Below, piece after piece: positions 10,146 through 18,465 of a DNA stretch of 64,000 nt. The notes under the pieces are model-generated. The model was not told the DNA's origin and did not search any database. It saw only the letters and a list, made by a program, of their open reading frames with translations. The stretch lies in assembly GCA_963794385.1 (NCBI GenBank), contig CAWCDT010000006.1:105000-168999 (forward strand), in the 5' to 3' direction. The DNA comes from Gaiellasilicea sp963794385 (GTDB taxonomy: Bacteria; Actinomycetota; Thermoleophilia; Gaiellales; Gaiellaceae). Made by a program: the position numbers and the translations under genes. The first letter of the stretch is position 1. Each line of letters begins with the position of its first letter.

Positions 10146-10699
10146 AGGGGCTCGTCGGCGCCAGCCAGGGCGTTCGCGGTGCGGGCGAGGATGAAGAGCA
10201 GGTCGGAGAGCCGGTTCAGATAGGCGAGGACGAGCGGGTTCAGCTCGACGTCGCGGGCGCCGAGCAGCACCTCGCGTTCGGCGCGGCGGCAAATCGTGCG
10301 GGCGATGTGCAGCCTGGCGGCCGTCTCCGTGCCGCCCGGCAGGACGAAGCTGCGCAGCTCGGGCAGGTCGGCGTTGAAGTCGTCGCAGAGCTCCTCGAGC
10401 CCGTCGATCATCGCCTGCTCGACACGCAGCCGGTCGGTGACCCCCCAGGGGACGGAGAGGTCGGCGCCGACGTCGAAGAGCTCGTTCTGGACCCGCGTCA
10501 GCGGCTCGCGCAGCGCGGCCGGAAGCTCACCGGCGAGCACGACGCCGAGCGCTGCATTGAGCTCGTCGACGGTGCCGAACGCACCGATCCGGCAGTCGAG
10601 CTTCGAGACACGGGAGCCGTCGCCGAGCGACGTCTCGCCGGTGTCGCCGCCGCGGGTGTAGATCCTCGTCAGCCGGACCGGCTCGTCGCGCGCTCTCAT
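10112..10699 (-). CDS. PduO-type cob(I)alamin adenosyltransferase
   Basis: Makes adenosylcobalamin from ATP and cob(I)alamin. The protein is 195 residues with the PduO/MMAB ATP-binding N-terminus (YTRGGDTGETSLGDGSRVSK), GAFGTVDELNAALG, the middle VLPGG and the C-terminal RLSDLLFILAR helix. Its position three genes upstream of the B12-dependent mutase, with overlaps, implies dedicated cofactor supply. ATG 10699 overlaps the stop of the acyl-CoA dehydrogenase (ATGA). Confidence 0.93.
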   Translation of the reverse strand: MRARDEPVRLTRIYTRGGDTGETSLGDGSRVSKLDCRIGAFGTVDELNAALGVVLAGELPAALREPLTRVQNELFDVGADLSVPWGVTDRLRVEQAMIDGLEELCDDFNADLPELRSFVLPGGTETAARLHIARTICRRAEREVLLGARDVELNPLVLAYLNRLSDLLFILARTANALAGADEPLWKPGSSQPRS

Positions 10700-11856
10700 T
10701 GCTTCAGGGCCGGCTCGCGCTGCAGCTCGAGGATGTTGCGCGCGATCACGAGCCGCTGGATCTCGCTCGTCCCCTCGTAGATCTCCGTGACCTTCGCGTC
10801 GCGGTAGTAGCGCTCGACCGGGAACTCCTTCGTGTAGCCGTAGCCGCCGAGGATCTGGATCGCCTCCCCGGTCTGGCGGCGCGCCATCTCGGAGGCGTAG
10901 AGCTTGGCCTTCGCGCCAGCCTCGGTGTGCGGCTCACCGCGCTCCTTCAGCCACGCGGCCTTGTAGACGAGCAGCCTGGCGGCGTCGATCTCGGTCGACA
11001 TGTCAGCGAGCTTCCACTGGATCGCCTGGTGCTCCGCGATCCGCTTGCCGAACGCCCGCCGCTCCTTCGCGTAGTCGCGCGCGACGTCGTACGCGGCCTG
11101 CGCGATCCCGAGAGCCTGCGCGGCGATCCCGATCCGGCCGCCGTCCAGCGTCGCCATCGCGACCGTGAAGCCCCTGCGCTCCTCGTGCAGCAGGCGATCG
11201 GCGTCGACCTGGGTCTCGACGCGCAGCTCGGCAGTCGAGGAGGAGTTGAGGCCGAGCTTCTCCTCCTCGCGTGTCACCTCGACGTGCGCGCGGTCGAGGA
11301 TGAACGCAGAGACTCCGCGTGCCCCCTCGATGTCGGGATCGGTCCGGGCGAAGAAGACAAACGTGCCGGCCTGCTCGCCGGTCGTGATGAACTGCTTCGA
11401 TCCGGAGATGCGCCAGCCGTCCCCGTCCGGAACGGCCGTCGTTCGCAGCGCCCCGGCGTCCGAGCCGGAGCCCGCCTCGGTGAGCGCGAACGCGCCGATC
11501 TTCTCCCCGTGCGCGAGCGGAGGCACGAAGCGGCTCCGCTGCTCGTCGGTGCCGAAGGCGAGGATCGGGAGCGTGCATGCGCTCGTGTGCACGGCGACCG
11601 TCACGCCGACGCCCGCGTCCGCACGCGAGAGCTCCTCGAGCACGAGGATGTAGGAGAGGAAGTCGGCGCCTACGCCGCCGTACTCCTCCGGAACGCAGAC
11701 GCCCATCAGGCCGAGCTCGGCGAGCTTCACGTAGAGCTCGGCCGGGAAGTGGTGCTCCCGGTCCCAGGCTGCCGCGTTGGGCTCGATCTCGGCCTGCGCA
11801 ACCTCCCGCGCCAGCGCCTGGATCTCCCGCTGGTCGTCCGTGAGCGAGAAGTCCAT
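10696..11856 (-). CDS. Acyl-CoA dehydrogenase
   Basis: FAD-dependent alpha,beta-dehydrogenation of an acyl-CoA, 386 residues. It begins MDFSLTDDQREIQALAREVA. FAD/substrate segments are GAFALTEAGSGSDAGAL and SGSKQFITTGEQAGTFVFFA. The catalytic base is the Glu in IYEGTSEIQRLVIARNIL. The pattern is closest to short/medium-chain (butyryl-CoA-like) enzymes. It would hand electrons to the ETF encoded at 3837-5578. It leads a run of overlapping genes: dehydrogenase, adenosyltransferase, TauE permease, mutase. Confidence 0.95.
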   Translation of the reverse strand: MDFSLTDDQREIQALAREVAQAEIEPNAAAWDREHHFPAELYVKLAELGLMGVCVPEEYGGVGADFLSYILVLEELSRADAGVGVTVAVHTSACTLPILAFGTDEQRSRFVPPLAHGEKIGAFALTEAGSGSDAGALRTTAVPDGDGWRISGSKQFITTGEQAGTFVFFARTDPDIEGARGVSAFILDRAHVEVTREEEKLGLNSSSTAELRVETQVDADRLLHEERRGFTVAMATLDGGRIGIAAQALGIAQAAYDVARDYAKERRAFGKRIAEHQAIQWKLADMSTEIDAARLLVYKAAWLKERGEPHTEAGAKAKLYASEMARRQTGEAIQILGGYGYTKEFPVERYYRDAKVTEIYEGTSEIQRLVIARNILELQREPALKQ

Positions 11857-11881
11857 CGCGCGCGAGTCTAGATGGTGGGTG

Positions 11882-12949
11882 TTACGCGGCGGCGAGAAAC
11901 TCCCGACGGATCTCGTGCAGAACGTGCTCGCGATCGCGGAACGCGTCGACCACGTCCGGGTCGAACTGCTTCCCGGACTGGGCGACGATCTCCCGGCGCG
12001 AGGCGCGCCAGTTCTGGGCGTCGCGATAGGGACGGTGGTTCGTGAGCGCATCGAGCGCGTCGGCAACGGCGAAGATTCGGGCCCCGATCGGGATCTCCTC
12101 GCCCCTGAAGTGGTCGGGATAGCCGCTGCCATCCCAGCGCTCGTGGTGCGAGCGCACGACGGCGACCCCAGCTCCCTGGAGGAAGGCGACGCCGCCGATC
12201 ATCTGGGCGCCGAGGACCGTGTGGGCCCGCATCACATGCCACTCGGACTCGCTGAGCGGGCCCGGCTTGAGCAGGATCTGGTCGGGCACGCCCATCTTGC
12301 CGATGTCGTGGAGGAGGAAGCCGTACTCGAGCCCCGGGTCGGCGGCGAGCTGCGGGTCGATCGCAGCGGCGAGCTCGAGCGCATAGCGCTGGACGCGCTG
12401 CGAGTGCTGTCGCGTGCCCGTGTCCTTCGTGCCGAGGGCGGTCGCGAGCGCCGAGACGGTCTCGCGGTACGCGCTCTCCAGCAAAACACGCTGGCCGCGC
12501 TCGAGCTCGACCAGGTGGCGGAGATCGCGTGCATAGAGGACGAGCTGTTCCTCGTCGGGCCGGCCGTTCGACCGCCGCATCGGCACGCCGACATCGGCTC
12601 CCGCGAGCCGCTCGACGACGCTGAGCAGCTCGAGCGGGCGGAACGGCTTCAGCAGCAACGCGTCTGCGCCGACCGCGCCCGCCACTTCCTCGACGTCCTC
12701 CATCCCGGTCAGGAGCACGATCCTGATCGAGCTCGTGCGTGCGTCCGACTTCAGCTCGCGGCAGAAGGCGAGCCCGTCCATCCCAGGCATGCCGACGTCG
12801 AGCACCATCACGTCCGGCGTCGACTCCGCGATCCGCCGCTCGGCCTCGGCCGCGTCGCCCGCCTCGTCGACGTCGACGGCGACGTCCTCGAACGTCGTCC
12901 GCAGAAGTGTGCGGAAACCCGAATCGTCGTCGACCAGCAGCAGGCGCAT
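11882..12949 (-). CDS. Response regulator with HD-GYP c-di-GMP phosphodiesterase domain
   Basis: Two-domain signalling protein of about 355 residues. The receiver domain begins MRLLLVDDDSGFRTLL, with phospho-acceptor Asp in VMVLDVGMPGMDG and the conserved Lys in LLLKPFRP. A linker helix leads to an HD-GYP domain: HSQRVQRYAL, HDIGKMGVPDQILLKPGPL, HHERWDGSGYPDH. The HD-GYP signature is written GYP, not degenerate, so c-di-GMP hydrolysis is likely. An upstream GTG at 12985 would add 12 residues; ATG 12949 fits the receiver fold better. No histidine kinase lies nearby. Confidence 0.92.
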   Translation of the reverse strand: MRLLLVDDDSGFRTLLRTTFEDVAVDVDEAGDAAEAERRIAESTPDVMVLDVGMPGMDGLAFCRELKSDARTSSIRIVLLTGMEDVEEVAGAVGADALLLKPFRPLELLSVVERLAGADVGVPMRRSNGRPDEEQLVLYARDLRHLVELERGQRVLLESAYRETVSALATALGTKDTGTRQHSQRVQRYALELAAAIDPQLAADPGLEYGFLLHDIGKMGVPDQILLKPGPLSESEWHVMRAHTVLGAQMIGGVAFLQGAGVAVVRSHHERWDGSGYPDHFRGEEIPIGARIFAVADALDALTNHRPYRDAQNWRASRREIVAQSGKQFDPDVVDAFRDREHVLHEIRREFLAAA

Positions 12950-13007
12950 CGTTTTCAGGATAGGCGGTTCGAGTGAGGGGAACACAACCCCCTTTCAGGG
13001 AGTCACC

Positions 13008-13838
13008 TCAGTAGGTGTAGAAGCCCCGCCCCGTCTTGCGGCCGAGCCGACCCGCCTGAACATACTGGCGCAGGAGGGGACAGGGAGCGTACTTCGGGTT
13101 CCCGAGCCCTTCGTGCAGCACCTCCATGATCGCCACGCACGTGTCGAGGCCGATCAGGTCGGCCAGCGCGAGCGGCCCCATCGGATGCGCGAAGCCGAGC
13201 TTCGCGATCGTGTCGATCGCCTCGGGCTCGGCCACGCCTTCCATCAGCGCGTAAGCCGCTTCGTTGATGAACGGCATCAGGATGCGGTTCGAGACGAAGC
13301 CGGGGAAGTCGTTCGCCTGCGCCGGCACCTTGCCCAGCTCCTCGGCGAGCTTCGTGATCGCGGCGGCCGTCTCGTCCGAGGTCTGCGCCGCCCGGATCAC
13401 CTCGACGAGCTTCAGCACGGGAACCGGGTTGAAGAAGTGCATCCCGATCACCTGCTCGGGCCGCTTCGTCACTGCTGCGAGGGAGGTGATCGGGATCGAG
13501 GAGGTGTTCGACGCGAGCACCGCGCTGTCGGGCAGCAGCTCGTCGGCGCGACGGAAGAGATCCTCCTTGACGGACGCGTCCTCGACCACGGCCTCGAGCA
13601 GGAGGTCGGCGGCGACGAGGTCGTCGACCGCCGCGACGCGCGCGAGCACCTCGTCCGGATCGGCGCCTCCCTTCTCGGCCAGCTTCTCCAGGCTCTTCCG
13701 CATCGCCGCGAGCCCGCGCTCGGTCGCGCCGGGCGCGGCGTCGTAGAGCGAGACGCGGCGGCCGGACGCGGCCACGACCTGGGCGATGCCGCCGCCCATC
13801 TGACCCGCACCCGCGACGAGGACATGCTCGAACTCCAT
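13008..13838 (-). CDS. 3-hydroxyacyl-CoA (3-hydroxybutyryl-CoA) dehydrogenase
   Basis: NAD-dependent oxidation of 3-hydroxyacyl-CoA, 276 residues, single-domain bacterial type. Rossmann motif VLVAGAGQMGGGIAQVVAASG; then LLLEAVVED, LASNTSSIPIT and the catalytic block GMHFFNPVPVLKLVEV with the His. NDFPGFVSNRILMPFINEA and AHPMGPLALADLIGLDT are family signatures, and the C-terminal LGRKTGRGFYTY is complete. Works with the thiolase and acyl-CoA dehydrogenase in this block. Confidence 0.95.
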   Translation of the reverse strand: MEFEHVLVAGAGQMGGGIAQVVAASGRRVSLYDAAPGATERGLAAMRKSLEKLAEKGGADPDEVLARVAAVDDLVAADLLLEAVVEDASVKEDLFRRADELLPDSAVLASNTSSIPITSLAAVTKRPEQVIGMHFFNPVPVLKLVEVIRAAQTSDETAAAITKLAEELGKVPAQANDFPGFVSNRILMPFINEAAYALMEGVAEPEAIDTIAKLGFAHPMGPLALADLIGLDTCVAIMEVLHEGLGNPKYAPCPLLRQYVQAGRLGRKTGRGFYTY

Positions 13839-13849
13839 CGCGCGGCAGG

Positions 13850-14335
13850 CTAACGGGGGCGACGCACCCGCCGCACGAGGAAGAACGCTCCGGCGAGGAG
13901 GACGAGCGCGCCGACGACGATCCCGCCCCAGTTGAGCGGCGGCAGCGTCCGGTCCTCGACGTCGGTCAGCTCGAGAAACGCCGCCGGCTCGACCTGCGAG
14001 CAGAGACCCGAGCGCCAACGGGCGCCGTCCAGCTCGAGTAGGAGCCCCACCCGCTCTCCGACCTGGGCTGCGAGCCCGCAGGCGGCGCTGTCGCGCGGAG
14101 TCACGACCTCGACGCGGTTCACGATGTCGCCCTTGTAGATCTGCTCGACGCGGAAGAGGAGCGTGACCTCGACGCCGGACTCACGCCGCTCGAGCACCGT
14201 GCCAACGAAGGCGCCGTCCGCCCGGGGCAGGTCTCGCTCGAGGTCGACCGGAGCACACGTGCACGCGAGCGCGCCGGCGGCGGAGGCGAGCAGCCCCACA
14301 GCGGCCGCAGCGAGCGCGACGCAGGTCACGCGCAC
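13850..14335 (-). CDS. Exported protein with TIMP/NTR-like CTC motif and C-terminal anchor
   Basis: About 161 residues. An N-terminal signal sequence (VALAAAAVGLLASAAGA) ends just before ACTCAPVDLERDL. After that come beta strands with FVGTVLERRE, FRVEQIYKGDI and SAACGLAAQVGERVGLLLE. A single C-terminal membrane helix (GGIVVGALVLLAGAFFLV) is followed by RRVRRPR. The CTC start after the signal and the strand order resemble the netrin/TIMP (OB-fold) proteins seen in many bacteria with unknown role. Four later Cys residues could form disulfides. The start is GTG 14335 or GTG 14329. Confidence 0.65.
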   Translation of the reverse strand: MRVTCVALAAAAVGLLASAAGALACTCAPVDLERDLPRADGAFVGTVLERRESGVEVTLLFRVEQIYKGDIVNRVEVVTPRDSAACGLAAQVGERVGLLLELDGARWRSGLCSQVEPAAFLELTDVEDRTLPPLNWGGIVVGALVLLAGAFFLVRRVRRPR

Positions 14336-14396
14336 GCGCGCCCGCCGCCCTGTGGAAAAAGAGTTGGTGAATTGTTGACCGCGGACGCGTCCTGCC

Positions 14397-14430
14397 GGGA
14401 CGTGTCCGGGGACAGTCCCCGGACCGGTCC
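14397..14430. repeat. Palindrome in the gap between thiolase and the NTR-like gene
   Basis: TCCGGGGAC (14405-14413) and GTCCCCGGA (14415-14423) form a perfect 9-bp inverted repeat around one A, flanked by the weaker outer pair GGAC/GTCC. There is no T-run. It could be a terminator for the thiolase gene or a REP-like sequence. Confidence 0.5.
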
Positions 14431-14468
14431 ACCACGGACGTTGTCGCTTGCGGGCAGGCTCGGCGGGC

Positions 14469-15620
14469 TCAGACCTCGATCAGGAGCGCGTCGCCCTGGC
14501 CCCCGCCGGAACAGATCGCCGCCAGGCCGAGGCCACCCCCGTTGCGGCGGAGCTCGTGCACCATCGTCCCGACGATGCGGCCGCCGGAGGCCCCGATGGG
14601 GTGCCCGAGCGCCACGGCGCCGCCGTTCACGTTCACGATCTCCTCGTCGGCGCCGAGCATGCGGGTCGAGTTGAGCGCGACCGACGAGAAGGCCTCGTTG
14701 ATCTCGACTCGCTTGACGTCCTCGATCGTCTTCCCGGCCTTGTCGAACGCAATCGCGGCCGCGTTCGCCGGCGTCCGCACGAGATACGCGAAGTCGTCCG
14801 CGACGGATCCCTGCGAGACGATCGTTGCCAGCACCTCGAGCCCGCGCCGGCGCGCGAGCTCCTCCGACGTCACGAGCACGCACGACGCGCCGTCGTTGAC
14901 GCCGGGCGCGTTGCCGGCCGTGGTCGTCCCCTCGGGGTCGAAAACGGGCTTCAGCTGTGAGAGCGAGTCCATCGTCGTGTCCCGCCGGATGCCTTCGTCG
15001 GCGGTGACGTCCCCGACCGGGACCAGCTCGGCGTCGTAGCGGCCCTCGTCCTGCGCCGCCGCGGCGCGCTGGTGCGAGCGGAGCGCCCACGCGTCCTGCT
15101 CCTCACGGCTGATCCCGAGCTCGCGGGAGACCATCGAGTTGTGCTGGACCATGTGCATCTGGTCGTACGCGTCGGTGAGCCCGTCGAAGATCATCGAGTC
15201 GATCAGCTCGCCGTGTCCGAGCCGGTAGCCGAAGCGCGCCTTCTTGAGGAGGTAGGGCGCGTTCGACATCGACTCCATCCCACCCGTCACGATCACGTCA
15301 CACTCGCCGGCGCGGATCATCGCGTCGGCGATCTGAACGGCCCGGATCGAGGACGCGCAGACCTTGTTGATCGTGTCGGCGGGCGTCTCCTTCGGAAGGC
15401 CGGCGCCGATCGCAGCCTGGCGGGCCGGCGCCTGGCCGGCGCCCGCCTGGAGCACCTGACCCATGATCGTGTACTCGGGCTCGTCGGGCTCGAGGCCGAT
15501 CCGCTCCAGCGCAGCCTTGATCACGAGCGAGCCGAGCTCGGTCGCCGGGTAGCCGGCGAGACCGCCGCCGAGCTTGCCGAACGGCGTCCGCACCGCGGAG
15601 ACGATGACCGAGCGGGACAT
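14469..15620 (-). CDS. Acetyl-CoA C-acyltransferase (thiolase)
   Basis: 383 residues, complete thiolase fold. The nucleophilic Cys lies in NKVCASSIRAVQIADAMI. VTGGMESMSNAPYLL, EEQDAWALRSHQRA, the acid/base pair in GGAVALGHPIGASGGRIVGT, and C-terminal AAICSGGGQGDALLIEV are all present. It cleaves 3-ketoacyl-CoA in beta-oxidation or condenses acetyl-CoA; the surrounding dehydrogenase genes favour degradation. It starts at ATG 15620 and is preceded by the M42 peptidase gene with nine bases between them. Confidence 0.95.
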   Translation of the reverse strand: MSRSVIVSAVRTPFGKLGGGLAGYPATELGSLVIKAALERIGLEPDEPEYTIMGQVLQAGAGQAPARQAAIGAGLPKETPADTINKVCASSIRAVQIADAMIRAGECDVIVTGGMESMSNAPYLLKKARFGYRLGHGELIDSMIFDGLTDAYDQMHMVQHNSMVSRELGISREEQDAWALRSHQRAAAAQDEGRYDAELVPVGDVTADEGIRRDTTMDSLSQLKPVFDPEGTTTAGNAPGVNDGASCVLVTSEELARRRGLEVLATIVSQGSVADDFAYLVRTPANAAAIAFDKAGKTIEDVKRVEINEAFSSVALNSTRMLGADEEIVNVNGGAVALGHPIGASGGRIVGTMVHELRRNGGGLGLAAICSGGGQGDALLIEV

Positions 15621-15629
15621 GCCTTGAAT

Positions 15630-16643
15630 CTAGCGGGAGTACGACGCGCCGGGCTCGAGCTTCCGTGCGAACGCGACCAACAGCCGCACGCACGCCTCGA
15701 TGTCCCTCAGCTCCACGATCTCGACCGGCGAGTGCATGTTGCGGAGCGGGATCGAGACGAGCCCGGTCGGAACTCCTCCTCGCGAGATGTACGTGTCGTC
15801 TGCATCCGTGTAGGAGTCCGGTCCCGTCTCGATCGTGTGCGCGATTCCTTCGGTCTCGGCCGCGCCGACGAGGAGGTCGAAGATCGTCGGGTTGACCAGG
15901 GGCCCGCGGAAGATGGCAGGCCCTCCGCCGAGCTTGTGGTGACCGCCCGTGTTCGGATTGTCCGCCGGAACGTCCGTGGCGTAGGTGACGTCGAGCGCGA
16001 TCACGACGTCCGGTCTCAGAGCGTATGTGGCGGTACGGGCGCCGAAGTGGCCGAGCTCCTCTTGCGCGGAGGCGACGAGCGCGACGTCGACTCCCTCGAG
16101 CCGGCGAATCGTCTCGAGCGCGACGTAGACGCTCGCGCGGTTGTCGAGGCTCCTGGACGCGATCCTGCCGCTAGCGAGCTCGACAGGCTCGCCGACGATG
16201 ACCATCGGGTCGCCGGGGGAGACGAGCGCGCGGGCCTCGTCCCCGTCGCGGGCGCCGATATCGACGTAGAGCTGGTCCCACGCCACCTTCTCGTCGTCCT
16301 TCACCCTGCGCGCGATCACGCCCGGAACGGGGCCGCTCTTCGTCCGGATCTCGACACGCTGCCCGTACGCGACGTTGGCGCGCATGCTGCCGAGCCGATG
16401 CACCGCGAGCAGCGCGTCGTCGGGAATGTGCGAGACCGCGAGCCCGATCACGTCGAGGTGGGCGAACAGGGCGAGCAGCGGCCCGTCCGCCTCGCGCCGG
16501 CGCGCGACGAGGTTGCCGACCGAGTCGGTCTCGATCTCGGCGACGTCCCCGACGGCTCGACGGACGACGTCGAAGGCCAGGTGCTCGTGACCGGAGGGAC
16601 CGTGCGCGCGCAGCAGGTGGTCGAGCAGCTCCGGGACGGCCAT
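15630..16643 (-). CDS. M42-family metal aminopeptidase
   Basis: Cytosolic dinuclear-metal aminopeptidase or glucanase-like protein, 337 residues. Metal and catalytic motifs in order: LFAHLDVIGLAV, SRSLDNRASVY, the general-base pair in SAQEELGHFGARTA, IALDVTYATDVPAD and the final His in LRNMHSPVEIVEL. An OB-like insert (VPGVIARRVKDDEK) is characteristic of M42/frv proteins. The start ATG 16643 is only 14 bases from trpE on the other strand. Confidence 0.9.
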   Translation of the reverse strand: MAVPELLDHLLRAHGPSGHEHLAFDVVRRAVGDVAEIETDSVGNLVARRREADGPLLALFAHLDVIGLAVSHIPDDALLAVHRLGSMRANVAYGQRVEIRTKSGPVPGVIARRVKDDEKVAWDQLYVDIGARDGDEARALVSPGDPMVIVGEPVELASGRIASRSLDNRASVYVALETIRRLEGVDVALVASAQEELGHFGARTATYALRPDVVIALDVTYATDVPADNPNTGGHHKLGGGPAIFRGPLVNPTIFDLLVGAAETEGIAHTIETGPDSYTDADDTYISRGGVPTGLVSIPLRNMHSPVEIVELRDIEACVRLLVAFARKLEPGASYSR

Positions 16644-16657
16644 CGTGCGGGCAGTCT

Positions 16658-17905
16658 ATGGCGGTGCCCGCCGTGCACATCCCAACCGACCTGCTCACGC
16701 CGCTCGGCGCCTACCTCCGCCTGCGCGAGGGCGCCGGAGCGAGCTTCCTGCTCGAGTCGGTCGAGCAGGGTCGCCTGGGGCGGCACTCGTTCGTCGGCGC
16801 GGGCTCGCGGCTCGTCACGTTCGAGGAGGCGGAGCGGCTCGACGCGCCCGTGGTCGGCTACCTCGCGTACGACCACGTCGCGCGGCTCGAGCCAAGTGTT
16901 CCGCTCCCCGCAGAGGGCCCCGACGTGCCGGAGAGCCGGTTCGTCGTCGCCGAGACGCTCGTCCGCTTCGACCACGGCAGCGGCACGGCCGAAGTGCTCG
17001 CCGGCGATCCGAACGCGATCCGCGCCGCGCTCGAAGCCGACCTTGTGTTTCAGAAACACAAGGCGTCGCCCGGCGGCGCGGTTCGCCGCTTCCCCGCGCA
17101 GGCGGTCTACGAGGACGGCGTGCGCCGGATCAAGGAGCTCATTCGCGCCGGCGACGCGTACCAGGTCGTCCTCTCACAGCGGGCCGAGCGGCCGACGTCC
17201 GCCTCTGCGGTCGAGCTCTACCGGGCGCTGCGCCGCGTCAATCCGTCGCCGTACCTCTTCCTGCTCGAGCTCGGCTCGCTCGCGCTGATCGGCTCGTCAC
17301 CGGAGACGCTCGTCAAGTGCGAGGACGGCACGGCGAGCCTGAACCCGATCGCCGGCACGACCGAGCCGGGCGCCGGCGACGCGGAGCGCCTGCTCGCCTC
17401 CGAGAAGGACCGGGCCGAGCACGTGATGCTCGTCGACCTCGGCCGGAACGACCTCTCGCGCGCATGCGAGCCGGGCACTGTCCGCGTCGCGCGCTTCCTC
17501 GAGCCCGAGCGCTTCTCGCACGTCACCCACCTCGTCTCCGAGGTGACCGGCGCGCTGCGCCAGGACGTGACGCCGTTCGAGCTGCTGCGCCGGTGCTTTC
17601 CCGCCGGCACCGTCTCGGGTGCGCCGAAGGTGCGCGCGATGCAGATCGTCTCCGAGCTCGAGGGCTACCGCCGCGGCTCGTACGCGGGCGCGGTCGGTTA
17701 CGTCCTTCCCGCCGGGCCGGACGCGGCTCCGACCATGGACACGTGCATCGCAATCCGCACGATCGCCCTCCAGGACGGCGTCGCGCGGCTGCAGGCCGGA
17801 GCGGGGATCGTGGCAGACTCGGATCCGGCCGCCGAGCACCGCGAGTGCCTCGCCAAGCTCGCCGCGCTCGAGGCCGCGATCGACCTGGCGGAGAGAGGCC
17901 CCTGA
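16658..17905 (+). CDS. trpE: Anthranilate synthase component I
   Basis: Chorismate to anthranilate, 415 residues (short for TrpE, usually 450-520). The N-terminal tryptophan-binding element is present (SFLLESVEQGRLGRHSFVG). Chorismate-binding blocks: DAYQVVLSQRAE, LALIGSSPETLV, HVMLVDLGRNDLSRACEPGTV, FPAGTVSGAPKVRAMQIVSE, YAGAVGYV and LQAGAGIVADSDP. The usual PIAGTRPRG is here PIAGTTEPG, losing the Arg. It is the first gene of the tryptophan operon; the stop overlaps trpG (TGATG). No leader peptide or attenuator is visible in the 14-base divergent gap. Confidence 0.95.
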   Translation: MAVPAVHIPTDLLTPLGAYLRLREGAGASFLLESVEQGRLGRHSFVGAGSRLVTFEEAERLDAPVVGYLAYDHVARLEPSVPLPAEGPDVPESRFVVAETLVRFDHGSGTAEVLAGDPNAIRAALEADLVFQKHKASPGGAVRRFPAQAVYEDGVRRIKELIRAGDAYQVVLSQRAERPTSASAVELYRALRRVNPSPYLFLLELGSLALIGSSPETLVKCEDGTASLNPIAGTTEPGAGDAERLLASEKDRAEHVMLVDLGRNDLSRACEPGTVRVARFLEPERFSHVTHLVSEVTGALRQDVTPFELLRRCFPAGTVSGAPKVRAMQIVSELEGYRRGSYAGAVGYVLPAGPDAAPTMDTCIAIRTIALQDGVARLQAGAGIVADSDPAAEHRECLAKLAALEAAIDLAERGP

Positions 17906-18465
17906 TGCTGCTGATGCTCGACAACTACGACAGCTTCACCTACAACCTCGTGCACCTCTTCCAGGAGCTCGGGGCCGAGGTCACCGTGTACCGGAACGAC
18001 GCGATCACCGTCGAGGAGGCCGAGGCCCTCGCGCCGTCCCACCTCGTCGTCTCCCCCGGTCCCGGCCGCCCCGCCGACGCGGGCGTCTCGGTGGAGCTGA
18101 TCCGGCGGCTCGGCCCGCGCGTGCCGACCCTGGGCGTCTGCCTCGGCCATCAGGCGATCGTGGAGGCGTTCGGCGGCGAGGTCGGCCAGGCCCGGGCGCT
18201 CCTGCACGGGAAGTCGTCGCAGGTCGAGCACGACGGGAAGGGAGTCTTCGCCGGGCTCCCGGCGACGATCGAGGCCGGCCGCTACCACTCGCTCGCCGCG
18301 GTCCGTGTCCCCGACGAGCTCGACGTGACCGCCCGCACCGCCGACGGGGAGGTGATGGGCGTGCGGCACCGCGAGCTGCCGATCGAGGGCGTCCAGTTCC
18401 ACCCCGAGAGCGTGCTCACGCCGCTCGGCCCCGAGCTCGGCCGCAACTTCCTCGAGGGCTCGTGA
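17905..18465 (+). CDS. trpG: Anthranilate synthase component II (glutamine amidotransferase)
   Basis: Supplies ammonia from glutamine to TrpE; 186 residues, class I amidotransferase. LMLDNYDSFTYNLVHLFQELG at the start; the oxyanion region VVSPGPGRPADAG; nucleophile Cys in TLGVCLGHQAIVEAFGG; His-Glu of the triad in IEGVQFHPESVLTPLG. The start ATG 17905 overlaps the trpE stop and the stop overlaps the trpD GTG. Confidence 0.97.
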   Translation: MLLMLDNYDSFTYNLVHLFQELGAEVTVYRNDAITVEEAEALAPSHLVVSPGPGRPADAGVSVELIRRLGPRVPTLGVCLGHQAIVEAFGGEVGQARALLHGKSSQVEHDGKGVFAGLPATIEAGRYHSLAAVRVPDELDVTARTADGEVMGVRHRELPIEGVQFHPESVLTPLGPELGRNFLEGS

